From contig NZ_JBEFNA010000007.1 in NCBI RefSeq assembly GCF_040199715.1, positions 1-64,000 on the forward strand: a stretch of 64,000 bases of DNA. The letters run 5' to 3'. Positions 1-7,871 of this stretch are shown piece after piece. The stretch's first letter is position 1. The number at the start of each line of letters is the position of its first letter. Both the position numbers and the translations under genes were made by a program. The notes under the pieces were generated by a model that saw nothing but the letters and a program-made list of their open reading frames with translations, did not search any database and was not told the origin of the DNA. This DNA is from Fusobacterium sp. SYSU M8D902 (GTDB taxonomy: Bacteria > Fusobacteriota > Fusobacteriia > Fusobacteriales > Fusobacteriaceae).

Positions 1-96
1 TAAAGTACGCCAAAATTTAAAGAAAAATATTTGAATTTATTTTTTAAAATTTGCTTGACAATTCATAGTTGGTCTCCATTGTATTAATAATCTATT

Positions 97-816
97 TTAA
101 AAAACTTCGCTTCCTAATTCATTTTGTAACTCTCTATATTTAAAAAATAAAAATCTCATATACTCATACTCAAAAGGTGATCCTGTTTGGTAATATTCAA
201 ACTGTACATTAGCTCTAGTATTCACTGCTGAAACTGTTGTTACACCTATACTATTTAGTTCATCTAGATCACTTGCTCTATAGATTGCTCCTCTTCCAAA
301 AGTATCTACTCCCTTTCCAAAAGCATCTCTTACAAAACTTGGACCCAGAATAGGTAGAACTAAGTATGGTCCCTTTCCAATTCCATAACGAGCCAATGTC
401 AATCCAAAATCCTCATATGGCTTAGGCATTCCCAATGATGAAGCTACATCTACTAAACCACCAAAACCTAAAGCTGTATTTATAGTAAATCTCCCTATAG
501 CTCTCATTGCCTTTCCTATCTTAAACTGCAAAAGTGAGTTACTTGTTACAGATATATAATCTGTATTTTCAAAGAAATTTTTAACTCCTGTTCTAATTGG
601 CTTCGGTGTCACTGTCTTATAAAATCTCACTGTTGGTAAAAATATATACTTGTCAAATTGATAGTTGAAGTAGTATACTCTCCTATTCAATGGTTCAAAT
701 GGATCATACACTTCAAAATACTTAAATGATTCCTTACTATTTTTCTCCAACTCTTGAGCAAAGCTTGTAAAGGATAGAAGTAAAAGTATAATCACTAATA
801 TCTTACTAAATCTCAT
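97..816 (-). CDS. mlaA: MlaA/VacJ-family outer-membrane lipid-asymmetry protein
   Basis: The 239-residue protein carries the MlaA core: an early segment with DPFEPLNRRVYYFN, then a central GLGGLVD-like stretch (FGGLVDVASSLG) and the EDFGLTLARYGIGKGPYLVLP block typical of VacJ/MlaA. The family removes misplaced phospholipids from the outer leaflet of the outer membrane. It starts with a hydrophobic signal sequence (about residues 1-20), but I see no lipobox cysteine, so it looks secreted rather than lipidated, unlike the E. coli protein. A GGGGGAG ribosome site lies 7 bases before the ATG. Its start overlaps the end of the upstream hydrolase gene by about 11 bases, so the two are probably co-transcribed. 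Other mla genes are not in this window. Confidence 0.9.
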   Translation of the reverse strand: MRFSKILVIILLLLSFTSFAQELEKNSKESFKYFEVYDPFEPLNRRVYYFNYQFDKYIFLPTVRFYKTVTPKPIRTGVKNFFENTDYISVTSNSLLQFKIGKAMRAIGRFTINTALGFGGLVDVASSLGMPKPYEDFGLTLARYGIGKGPYLVLPILGPSFVRDAFGKGVDTFGRGAIYRASDLDELNSIGVTTVSAVNTRANVQFEYYQTGSPFEYEYMRFLFFKYRELQNELGSEVF

Positions 817-2080
817 GACTTAACTCCCCCTTTTCTAAAAACTCTAACATTATTTTTACATTTGTACTAAAAAACATATTTCCACAATGTCCACCATATG
901 GATAGATTAATAATCTATTTCCAAAAGTTGATTTAAGAAATTCAAAATCACTCTCATCTAAAATTAGTTCATCTGCATTTGTTACCACAGCTATTTTTGA
1001 GCTATTTTTTAAATAATCCTCTATATTATTCAGTCTAGCTCTCTCTACCAACTGCTCTAACTTGAGATCTTCTCCTAGTTTTTCACGATAATATGGAAGT
1101 GCAACTCTATTTATATACTCATCAAAAGTTGCAAAATTTATCTTCTCAAAATATCCAAACATTGGTGTAAATTTTCCAACTGGTTCTTTTACATAGACCT
1201 TTCTATTATTTATCACATCAGTAATGTAGTTTAAATCAATAGATGTCAATCTAAAAGCTCCTCCAATTAGCTCTTGCATCTCTTTATTGGTCAATTTATT
1301 TTTAGAAAATAGCTTGTAAATAGTCTCTATATCTATTGAAGTATACTCAGGTAAAGTACTGCTAACTACTGTATCTATAATCTTTTCTATCAAACCACCT
1401 ATTTTTTCAGCTCTCTCGTTTTCAGGAAAATCTAGGTAATTATCCAACTTCAAAGCAGAATTATAGAGATTTACTGCTGGATTAATCATAAATACCCTCT
1501 TAAAATTAAACTCTTTCTCTGACTCATCTATATAGGATAATATTCCTGCCTCTGTTGCTCCTAAACTATATCCAACTACATAAAAGTCACTTACCTTTAT
1601 TTTTTTAGATATTCTTTTATTAATCTCTTTCATTATGTTGTAGATATCCTTTGAGTCCTCCATTATTAATCCAGGCATACGTGAACTAGACCCATTAATA
1701 ATAAAATTATTATTCATTGGAGAAGAAATCGAAACAACATGATAACCTGCATCATAGAATATTCTCTGGAAATACTCCATTCTGATAGAATTATGAGATG
1801 ACCCTGTCCCAGCCAACAAAAATATCAAAGGTGCCTCTGTCTTTTGTGGTACCAATGAGAACTTAAAACCCTCATTATACCAAAACTCTTCACCAACTGC
1901 CTTTGTCCAAGGTAGCTTTATACTATACTCTTTTCTTGGAACTTTTGTGCTCACTCCCTCAACCATTAAATTTGAACTTCCAAATATTGTTGCTATATTG
2001 GGATTATGAAATGGATAATCATAGTTTCCAAAAGAGAGTGTAGTTATAAATATATAAAATATTCCTAATAATTTCTTCAT
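806..2080 (-). CDS. Secreted alpha/beta hydrolase, unknown substrate
   Basis: About 424 residues from the ATG at 2080; this start follows GGAGG by 5 bases, while the longer reading frame begins with a TTG inside the ribosome site. An N-terminal hydrophobic signal (MKKLLGIFYIFITTLSFG) suggests export. A nucleophile elbow GYSLG (Ser near residue 172), a downstream Asp in NADELILDES and a His in GGHCGN near the C-terminus fit an alpha/beta hydrolase triad. An oxyanion-like segment LLAGTGSSH precedes the elbow. It overlaps mlaA, so a role in envelope lipid handling is plausible but is inference from context only. The substrate (ester, lipid, peptide) cannot be told from sequence. Confidence 0.75.
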   Translation of the reverse strand: MKKLLGIFYIFITTLSFGNYDYPFHNPNIATIFGSSNLMVEGVSTKVPRKEYSIKLPWTKAVGEEFWYNEGFKFSLVPQKTEAPLIFLLAGTGSSHNSIRMEYFQRIFYDAGYHVVSISSPMNNNFIINGSSSRMPGLIMEDSKDIYNIMKEINKRISKKIKVSDFYVVGYSLGATEAGILSYIDESEKEFNFKRVFMINPAVNLYNSALKLDNYLDFPENERAEKIGGLIEKIIDTVVSSTLPEYTSIDIETIYKLFSKNKLTNKEMQELIGGAFRLTSIDLNYITDVINNRKVYVKEPVGKFTPMFGYFEKINFATFDEYINRVALPYYREKLGEDLKLEQLVERARLNNIEDYLKNSSKIAVVTNADELILDESDFEFLKSTFGNRLLIYPYGGHCGNMFFSTNVKIMLEFLEKGELSHEI

Positions 2081-2157
2081 ACTATCCTCCAACTATTTAA
2101 TCTGTACTTTATATTCTACTTCATAAATACTGTTTTTTCAATGAAAAAATGATTATT

Positions 2158-2200
2158 ATATAAAAAAGAGGCAATTTTTATACTGCCCCTCACCTTTTTT
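2158..2200 (-). terminator. Intrinsic terminator after the CNNM/CBS gene
   Basis: On the minus strand a GC-rich imperfect stem (GAGGGGCA paired with TTGCCTC) is followed by a run of T. It sits at the 3' end of the CNNM/CBS gene and separates it from the hydrolase gene. Confidence 0.65.
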
Positions 2201-3527
2201 ATTCAGTAATTGTAACTCTTTCACTCACAATTACTTTTACTTTCTGTATCCTCTTATCCTTCATTAATAGGACTTTTAAAATTACATTTTCATACTCTAA
2301 AACTATCTTCTCCTTATCATTTGGAATACGTTCTAGCTCTCCTATTATAAATCCAGATAAGGTATCATAATTATCTGAATATAGTTTAGTTCCCAATTGA
2401 TAATTTAGAGTATCTAGAGAAAATAATCCATCAACCACATAGATATTTTCATTTATCTTTTTCATTTTTGGATCATGATTTTCATGCTCATCTTCTATTG
2501 TTCCTACTATCTCTTCTATTAAATCTTCAATTGTAACAATTCCCGAGAATCCACCATATTCATCTATCAATATTGATATAAATGTTTTTGAATCTCTCAT
2601 CTCTTTAAATAGTACATCTATTTTCTTAGTTTCAGGTATAAAGTATGGAACTCTCAATATAGAACGGATATCCACATTTTCAAAACCTTTTTTTCTAGCT
2701 TCTAATATAAAATCTTTAATAAATAACACACCTATTATATTATCCACTTCATCTTTATAGACAGGAATTCTTGAGTATTTTTTTGATAATAACTCATCTA
2801 AGTACTCCTCTAATGGTAGCTCTATATCTATCATATAAGTATCTGTCCTCGGGGTCATAACCTCTCTAGCACATTTATCATCAAATGATAAAACAGAGGT
2901 TATCATATCTTTTTCCGTCTTGTTAAACACTCCATGAATCTGTCCCACTTCCAATAGAGATTTTATCTCCTCTTCTGAGATCTTTTCCTCAATATTATCC
3001 AACTTATATCCCAATAGCGTCAAAATAACATTTGTTGAGACAGATAATAATTTTATAAATGGGTATGCCACCTTAGCAATGAGATATATTGGTTTTATAG
3101 CAAACATACTTATTGCTTCAGCCCTATGCAATGCTATTCTCTTAGGAACTAACTCTCCAAATACCAAAGTAAAATACGATAAAACAATTGTTACAATCAC
3201 AATAGATATCTCTTTGGTGTACGCTGAATTCAAAAACTCTAATCTCCTACTTAAAACCTCTGCAAATCCTGTTGCTGCTGAAGCACTTGCAAAGAATCCT
3301 GAAAGTGTTATTGCCACTTGAATTGTAGATAAAAAATTTGTTGGTTCCTCTAAAATTTTCTGTATGAGTTTAGCTTTCTTATCGCCCTCCTCAGCCAAAA
3401 GATTTATCTTATTCTTGTTGATTGAAACCATTGCTATCTCTGTACAAGCAAAGAAAGCATTTGTCATAGTTAAAAAAACTAAAAATAAAAGATTAAAAAA
3501 AACATTAAACTGGGGACCCGTGTCCAT
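2199..3527 (-). CDS. CNNM/CBS-pair membrane protein (HlyC/CorC family)
   Basis: The 442-residue protein has an N-terminal CNNM (DUF21) transmembrane region with several hydrophobic segments over residues 1-170 and the EIAMVSINKNKINLL motif. A Bateman pair of CBS domains follows over about 200-330 (VMTPRTDTYMIDI, then DEYGGFSGIVTIEDLIEEIVG), and the C-terminus is a CorC_HlyC-type domain. Family members are linked to magnesium or cobalt efflux and resistance; the hemolysin name is historical. It stands alone between a terminator and the OpuC operon. A ribosome site GGAGG lies about 10 bases before the ATG. Confidence 0.9.
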   Translation of the reverse strand: MDTGPQFNVFFNLLFLVFLTMTNAFFACTEIAMVSINKNKINLLAEEGDKKAKLIQKILEEPTNFLSTIQVAITLSGFFASASAATGFAEVLSRRLEFLNSAYTKEISIVIVTIVLSYFTLVFGELVPKRIALHRAEAISMFAIKPIYLIAKVAYPFIKLLSVSTNVILTLLGYKLDNIEEKISEEEIKSLLEVGQIHGVFNKTEKDMITSVLSFDDKCAREVMTPRTDTYMIDIELPLEEYLDELLSKKYSRIPVYKDEVDNIIGVLFIKDFILEARKKGFENVDIRSILRVPYFIPETKKIDVLFKEMRDSKTFISILIDEYGGFSGIVTIEDLIEEIVGTIEDEHENHDPKMKKINENIYVVDGLFSLDTLNYQLGTKLYSDNYDTLSGFIIGELERIPNDKEKIVLEYENVILKVLLMKDKRIQKVKVIVSERVTITE

Positions 3528-3560
3528 TTTTAAAATTCCTCCTTAAATATAAATATATTT

Positions 3561-4682
3561 TTAATTAACTGTTATGTCAAACTGTTGACTTAACGTAGTT
3601 ACTAAACTTGTTTTAGTGATAATTCCCCTAAGTATTCCATTTTCATCTACTACTGGTAAACTTGAGAGTTTATTTTCATTGACCTCTTTTAAAACATCTA
3701 CTATTGAATTATCTGGACTTGTTGTAAATGCTGGTATCTCTAAAATCTCTTTTACAGGTTTATAGTGTTCTTTCTCTTGCTGAATTAATTTTCCTGTTAT
3801 TATTCCTTCAAATTTTCCCTTTCTATCCACAACTAATAGAGAATCTACTCTCTCATGTCTCATCTTTCTCAGACATTTGAATAGAGTCATCTCAGCTGAG
3901 CAAGTTATTGGATTATCCAGCATTATATCCTTAACTTTTATATACTCTGGTGATGACCAAATTCTATTCTTTCCTACAAAATTACTTACAAATTCATTTT
4001 CAGGTGATTTTAATATAGTTTCTGGATCATCATACTGAATGATCTTTCCTGTTCCCATAATACAAATTTTATCAGCTATCTTTACTGCCTCATCCATATC
4101 ATGACTGACAAAGATAATTGTCTTTTTATACTGAGTCTGTATATTTATTAACTCATCTTGCAACTGTGATCTAGTGATTGGATCTAAAGCTGAAAATGGT
4201 TCATCCATCAGTATTATATCTGGATTTGTCATCAATGCTCTTGCTATTCCAACTCTCTGTTGCTGACCACCACTTAACTGTTTAGGATACCTATCTGAAA
4301 ATTTTTCATAGGAAAGTCCCACCATCTCCATCAACTCTCTCACTCTATCTCTTCTTTGAGCTTCAGGTACTTTTTCTAATTTAGCTACCAACTCTATATT
4401 CTCTTTTATTGTCATATGTGGGAATAATCCTGTTTGCTGTATAACATATCCTATCCCTCTTCTCAAATCTATTATATTCTTCTCTCCAATATCCTCTCCA
4501 TTGATCAATATCTTTCCACTTGTTGGTTTTATCAAACCATTTATCATCTTTAGAGTTGTAGTTTTCCCACAACCTGAAGGACCTACAAAGACTGTAATAC
4601 TTCTATCTTCAATCTTCAAATTTATATCGTGTAAAACTATATTGTTTTTAAATATCTTATTAACTCCTATAAATTCAATCAT
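3561..4682 (-). CDS. opuCA: Osmolyte ABC transporter ATP-binding protein with CBS pair (OpuCA type)
   Basis: About 373 residues from the ATG at 4682; the longer frame opens with a GTG inside the ribosome site. Walker A is GPSGCGKTTT, the signature LSGGQQQR, Walker B ILMDEPFSALD, and the switch His is in VSHDMDEA. Two CBS domains fill residues 250-373 (KDIMLDNPITCSAEMTLF, then NSIVDVLKEVNENKLSSLPVVDENG). This is the architecture of OpuCA/ProV-like importers of glycine betaine, carnitine or choline. In Listeria and Staphylococcus OpuCA the CBS pair binds c-di-AMP and shuts transport; the same is inferred here. It lies 20 bases downstream of the permease gene, in the operon led by the c-di-AMP riboswitch. 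Confidence 0.92.
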   Translation of the reverse strand: MIEFIGVNKIFKNNIVLHDINLKIEDRSITVFVGPSGCGKTTTLKMINGLIKPTSGKILINGEDIGEKNIIDLRRGIGYVIQQTGLFPHMTIKENIELVAKLEKVPEAQRRDRVRELMEMVGLSYEKFSDRYPKQLSGGQQQRVGIARALMTNPDIILMDEPFSALDPITRSQLQDELINIQTQYKKTIIFVSHDMDEAVKIADKICIMGTGKIIQYDDPETILKSPENEFVSNFVGKNRIWSSPEYIKVKDIMLDNPITCSAEMTLFKCLRKMRHERVDSLLVVDRKGKFEGIITGKLIQQEKEHYKPVKEILEIPAFTTSPDNSIVDVLKEVNENKLSSLPVVDENGILRGIITKTSLVTTLSQQFDITVN

Positions 4683-4702
4683 ATTACTCACCTTTATCTT
4701 CT

Positions 4703-6283
4703 CTATTTTGAAATTAACCCTTTTTCAATTAAAAATTGATGTGCTACCTCTTGAGGATCTTTTTTGTATGTATCCACTTGATTATTCAACTCTCTCATCA
4801 CATCATCACTTAAAAGCTCTATAAGAGAGTCTGTTATACTCATTAGCTCTGGATATCTTTCCACTAAGTCCTTTCTCATCAATGGAGCTGCATGATATGG
4901 CAGAAAAAACTCCTTGTCATCTTCCAATACAACTAAATCATATGTTTTTATTAATCCATCAGTTGCAAAAGCATCTATTATATCACTCTCACCATTAGCA
5001 ATTGCTTGATAACGTAATGCACCATCAATAGAGAGGGAATCTTTAAATCTTAATCCTGGATAAGCATTCAATAATCCTGGAAGTCCATCATGTCTATTGG
5101 TAAATTCAAATGTTGATGATATTATTAGATTAGGTGCAACACTCTTTAAATCACTTATATTTTTTAACTTATATTTTTCAGCTGTTTCTCTTCTCACTGC
5201 TAATCTATAAGTATTATTAGCCCTCATCTCCTTACCAACTATCACATCATACTTTTCCTCTATCTCTCTTTTAGATGTTGAGTATACCTCTGAAGATTTT
5301 ATATCTCTTGAGACAGGATTATGTTTTAACATATCTGCAAACATTGTTCCTGTATACTCCATATACACATCTACTTCTCCTGAATTAAGTGCTCCAAATA
5401 TTACCTGTGTTCCACCTAATGCAAATTTTCTATTAACTTTTATATCTGTCTTGCTCTCTATAAGATCTGCTAGTAAACTATTTAAAATAATCTGTTCTGT
5501 ATAATCCTTACTTGCTACAGTCACTACTTTTTCTCTCTTATGGTTAAATTTAGCCATTAAACTTTTTCCAATAATGAATGTACTTAGTAGAAGTGTCAAT
5601 CCTATAATAATTTTTTGAAAAACTGTTACTCTCTTTCTATCGTTATCACTATTTGATATTCCCTTTGGAACAACTACCTTCTCTACAGCTGCTGCTGTCC
5701 AATCTATAAAAAGAGCCAAAAGACAAGCTGGAATCGCTCCTGCCAAAATTTGATTGGTATTAGCTGTTCTAATACCTGAAAAAACTAAAAATCCTAATCC
5801 TCCTGCTCCTACAAAGGCAGCAATTGTCATCAGTCCAACAGCTGTAACAGCAGAGATTCTAATACCTGCCATTATTACTGGAAGAGCCATTGGTATTTGG
5901 ATCTTATATAAGATCTGAAACTTGGTTAAACCCATTCCCTCTGCAGCTTCTATCATCTGTGGATTAATCCCCTCAATACTAGTATAGGTATTTTTTATTA
6001 TGGGTAGTAATGAATATAATACAACCATAAATACAGAGGGTAACAATCCTATCCCTAAGAAAGGTATTAAAAATCCTAATAGTGCCATACTTGGAACTGC
6101 TTGAACTGTATTAGCAATTCCCATAACACTTTTATTCAAACTTTTAAAATGGCTAATTAAAATTCCCAATGGAACTCCTATCACTATGGCTAACAACACT
6201 GATATAAGTGTTAAATTTATATGCTCTATCAACAGTGATAATATCTGCTCCTGTTCTTGAACAACATATGTGAAAAAATTCAT
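4703..6283 (-). CDS. opuCB: Osmolyte ABC transporter fused permease and substrate-binding protein
   Basis: The real start is the ATG at 6283, giving 526 residues: a run of six G lies 6 bases upstream. The longer frame back to 6358 would run through the leader terminator and is rejected. Residues 1-210 form a BPD-type permease (LAIVIGVPLGI, then EAAEGMGLTKFQILYKIQIP coupling region). After a further membrane segment, about residues 245-526 form an OpuAC/ProX-like substrate-binding domain (KDYTEQIILNSLLADLIE, then GEVDVYMEYTGT). Fused permease and binder subunits are known in the OpuC/choline-importer group. Substrate is a quaternary ammonium osmolyte by family; which one is not visible. Confidence 0.9.
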   Translation of the reverse strand: MNFFTYVVQEQEQILSLLIEHINLTLISVLLAIVIGVPLGILISHFKSLNKSVMGIANTVQAVPSMALLGFLIPFLGIGLLPSVFMVVLYSLLPIIKNTYTSIEGINPQMIEAAEGMGLTKFQILYKIQIPMALPVIMAGIRISAVTAVGLMTIAAFVGAGGLGFLVFSGIRTANTNQILAGAIPACLLALFIDWTAAAVEKVVVPKGISNSDNDRKRVTVFQKIIIGLTLLLSTFIIGKSLMAKFNHKREKVVTVASKDYTEQIILNSLLADLIESKTDIKVNRKFALGGTQVIFGALNSGEVDVYMEYTGTMFADMLKHNPVSRDIKSSEVYSTSKREIEEKYDVIVGKEMRANNTYRLAVRRETAEKYKLKNISDLKSVAPNLIISSTFEFTNRHDGLPGLLNAYPGLRFKDSLSIDGALRYQAIANGESDIIDAFATDGLIKTYDLVVLEDDKEFFLPYHAAPLMRKDLVERYPELMSITDSLIELLSDDVMRELNNQVDTYKKDPQEVAHQFLIEKGLISK

Positions 6284-6308
6284 AGTCATCCCCCCTAAAA
6301 AATTGTAC

Positions 6309-6340
6309 AAAAAAACACTATGAGTAGAGTCATAGTGTTT
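6309..6340 (-). terminator. Riboswitch-controlled intrinsic terminator before opuCB
   Basis: A perfect 11-bp hairpin (arms 6313-6323 and 6330-6340, loop of 6) is followed on the minus strand by seven T. It lies between the c-di-AMP aptamer and the opuCB ribosome site, so it is the likely expression platform. Ligand binding is expected to favour termination, as in other ydaO switches. Confidence 0.88.
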
Positions 6341-6382
6341 ATATTTAAAAAATTGCAATATAAAAAGCCCTTAACTCTTTTC

Positions 6383-6500
6383 AACGCTGACGAGGTTAGC
6401 TGACGGACTCGGACTGAAAAGTATCCTATTCCCTAAGGAAATTCGCCCCAAAAGGTGGGTCCCCCGCTTTGTTTTTTCAAAACAAATTAAGCATATTAGA
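6383..6500 (-). ncRNA. c-di-AMP riboswitch (ydaO-yuaA class)
   Basis: On the minus strand the leader contains GCGGGGGACCCA, a TTTTGGGGCGAAT stretch, and CCGTCAGCTAACCTCGTCAGCG, in this order. These are the hallmark conserved blocks of the ydaO-yuaA aptamer. It lies downstream of a strong promoter and upstream of an intrinsic terminator and the osmolyte importer. The class is a genetic OFF switch: high c-di-AMP, which signals excess turgor or potassium, stops expression. Regulation of an osmolyte importer fits this logic. Confidence 0.93.
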
Positions 6501-6510
6501 TTATGTTTGA

Positions 6511-6539
6511 ATTATACATTATTTTTCTTAAAGAGTCAA
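6511..6539 (-). promoter_or_regulatory. Promoter of the opuC operon
   Basis: TTGACT and TATAAT are separated by 17 bases on the minus strand (-35 at 6534-6539, -10 at 6511-6516). The predicted start near 6504 falls just before the c-di-AMP aptamer. The -35 box directly follows the amidase stop codon. Confidence 0.8.
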
Positions 6540-6540
6540 A

Positions 6541-7371
6541 CTATTTTTTATATTTCTTATTCAATGCCCTCAATATAGCATATGTTTCTAAATCCATATT
6601 TCCAGTCATATTTTTAGGGTTAAAATGAGCTTGAAAGTTATATACTACCCTTCTACTCTCTTCGTCCCATTCATCATTATAATTTATTTTATAACCATAT
6701 TTTCTGAATTCCTCTTTTATTTTCTCAACAGGAGTTACTTGATATAATTTTTCATTCATAAAAAATCTTTTATCTTTTTCATCGTACCAAGCACCTATCC
6801 CATACTCTCTATAAAGCAATTCCCAAGGAAACTTTGGACCTGGATCAATCTTTCTTGTAGGAGCTATGTCCGAATGTCCTACAATGTCATATGGTTTTAT
6901 CTTATACTCAGCTATTAGTTTTTGAAGTAAGTTTGCTAATTTCTTTATCTGCCCCTCTTGAAAGTATATATATTCCTCTCTTGGTATAAAAAAACCATAC
7001 TTTTTCTCTCTCTCATTATATTTTCTTACCCCTTTATTACTTATCTCTATCCCTATGGATGTATCATTTAAATTGCTCCGTCCATTGAATTCACTCACAC
7101 CTGCGTGCCAAGCTCTTTTCTCCAATGGAACTATATTATATATAGGTTCTTCATCTTTAGTGGAAATAAAGTAGTGCGAACTAACATTCCCTTGAGTCAA
7201 TCCTCTCAAACCCACTTCATCTGTTGTTGCTGTATAGTGTAATACTATAAATTTTACTCTTTCATTCATTCCCCTAGATAAATACTTTTTACTATTAACA
7301 GTATAATTAATTCTAGAACATGATAAAGATAAAACTATAGTTAGAGTGAAAATAATTATTTTTTTTACCAT
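6541..7371 (-). CDS. N-acetylmuramoyl-L-alanine amidase lipoprotein (AmiD-like)
   Basis: The 276-residue protein begins with a lipoprotein signal ending in the lipobox LSLSC (Cys18). An Amidase_2 (T4-lysozyme-like, zinc-dependent) domain spans about residues 38-185: first His in VLHYTAT (His45), then WHAGVS, SIGIEISN and VGHSDIAPTRKIDPGPKFPW. A peptidoglycan-binding-type helical region follows (about 205-270, with VVYNFQAHFNPKNMTGNMD and YAILRAL). The order matches E. coli AmiD, which removes peptides from anhydro-muropeptides at the outer membrane. It is a single gene, divergent from HU. Confidence 0.88.
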   Translation of the reverse strand: MVKKIIIFTLTIVLSLSCSRINYTVNSKKYLSRGMNERVKFIVLHYTATTDEVGLRGLTQGNVSSHYFISTKDEEPIYNIVPLEKRAWHAGVSEFNGRSNLNDTSIGIEISNKGVRKYNEREKKYGFFIPREEYIYFQEGQIKKLANLLQKLIAEYKIKPYDIVGHSDIAPTRKIDPGPKFPWELLYREYGIGAWYDEKDKRFFMNEKLYQVTPVEKIKEEFRKYGYKINYNDEWDEESRRVVYNFQAHFNPKNMTGNMDLETYAILRALNKKYKK

Positions 7372-7403
7372 TTTTTATCTCCTAAAAGTATTTTTTCTAG
7401 TAT

Positions 7404-7432
7404 ATTTTACAATATTTTAAAAAAAATAGCAA
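7404..7432 (-). promoter_or_regulatory. Possible promoter of the amidase gene
   Basis: TTGCTA and TAAAAT are spaced by 17 bases on the minus strand, about 30 bases before the amidase ATG. The boxes are imperfect and the DNA is very AT-rich. Confidence 0.4.
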
Positions 7433-7449
7433 AAATTTGTAAAAAATTA

Positions 7450-7478
7450 TTGTAAATGTTTGGATTTTGTGATATAAC
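7450..7478 (+). promoter_or_regulatory. Promoter of the HU gene
   Basis: TTGTAA at 7450-7455 and TATAAC at 7473-7478 with 17-base spacing and a TGA extension just upstream of the -10. It lies 39 bases before the HU start codon. Confidence 0.7.
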
Positions 7479-7516
7479 ATAGAAACTTGCGTATTTATAA
7501 ATTTTAGGAGGATAAA

Positions 7517-7792
7517 ATGACAAAAAAAGATTTTACAAAAGTTTTATTTGAAAAAGGAATATTTGCTTCTAAAGCTGAAGCTGAAAGAAAATTTGACTCT
7601 ATCCTTGAAGTTCTTGAAGAAAGCTTAAAAGCTGGAGAAGAAATCAACTTTATCGGTTGGGGAAAATTTGAAGTTGTAGAGAAAGCTGAAAGAGTTGGAA
7701 GAAACCCTAAAACAGGTGAAGAAATCGTAATTCCTGCTAAAAAGACTGTTAAATTCAAAGCTGGAAAAAACTTAGTTGAAAAAATGAACTAA
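7517..7792 (+). CDS. hup: HU-family DNA-binding protein
   Basis: A 91-residue HU/IHF-like protein with the usual length. The N-terminal helices (MTKKDFTKVLFEKG) are followed by GEEINFIGWGKFEV, the beta arm with RVGRNPKTGEEIVIPAKKTVKFKAGK, and a short C-terminal helix. HU bends and compacts DNA non-specifically and is abundant in the nucleoid. TAGGAGG lies 6-7 bases upstream of ATG. It is monocistronic, with its own promoter and a strong terminator. It is the only plus-strand gene in the first 33 kb. Confidence 0.97.
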   Translation: MTKKDFTKVLFEKGIFASKAEAERKFDSILEVLEESLKAGEEINFIGWGKFEVVEKAERVGRNPKTGEEIVIPAKKTVKFKAGKNLVEKMN

Positions 7793-7797
7793 TTACA

Positions 7798-7824
7798 TAA
7801 AGGAGCTATTCAGCTCCTTTTTTT
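7798..7824 (+). terminator. Terminator of the HU gene
   Basis: AAAGGAGCT, loop ATTC, AGCTCCTTT then T run, just after the HU stop codon. Confidence 0.93.
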
Positions 7825-7840
7825 AATTTCTCTAAATATA

Positions 7841-7868
7841 TAAAAAGAGCAGATTTCTCTGCTCTTTA
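7841..7868 (-). terminator. Terminator of the aldolase gene
   Basis: On the minus strand AAAGAGCAGA, a short loop and TCTGCTCTTTTT form a stem with a T tail directly after the fba stop codon. Confidence 0.92.
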
Positions 7869-7871
7869 AGA

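Noticed and set aside
55-96. TTGACA at 55-60 as a plus-strand promoter
   Set aside because: No -10 box at 16-18 bases and no plus-strand gene follows.
3079-3546. Plus-strand frames opposite the CNNM/CBS gene
   Set aside because: Antisense shadows of a well-supported gene, without ribosome sites or family features.
6284-6358. N-terminal extension of the opuCB reading frame
   Set aside because: It would be translated from the riboswitch terminator hairpin; a strong ribosome site precedes the ATG at 6283.
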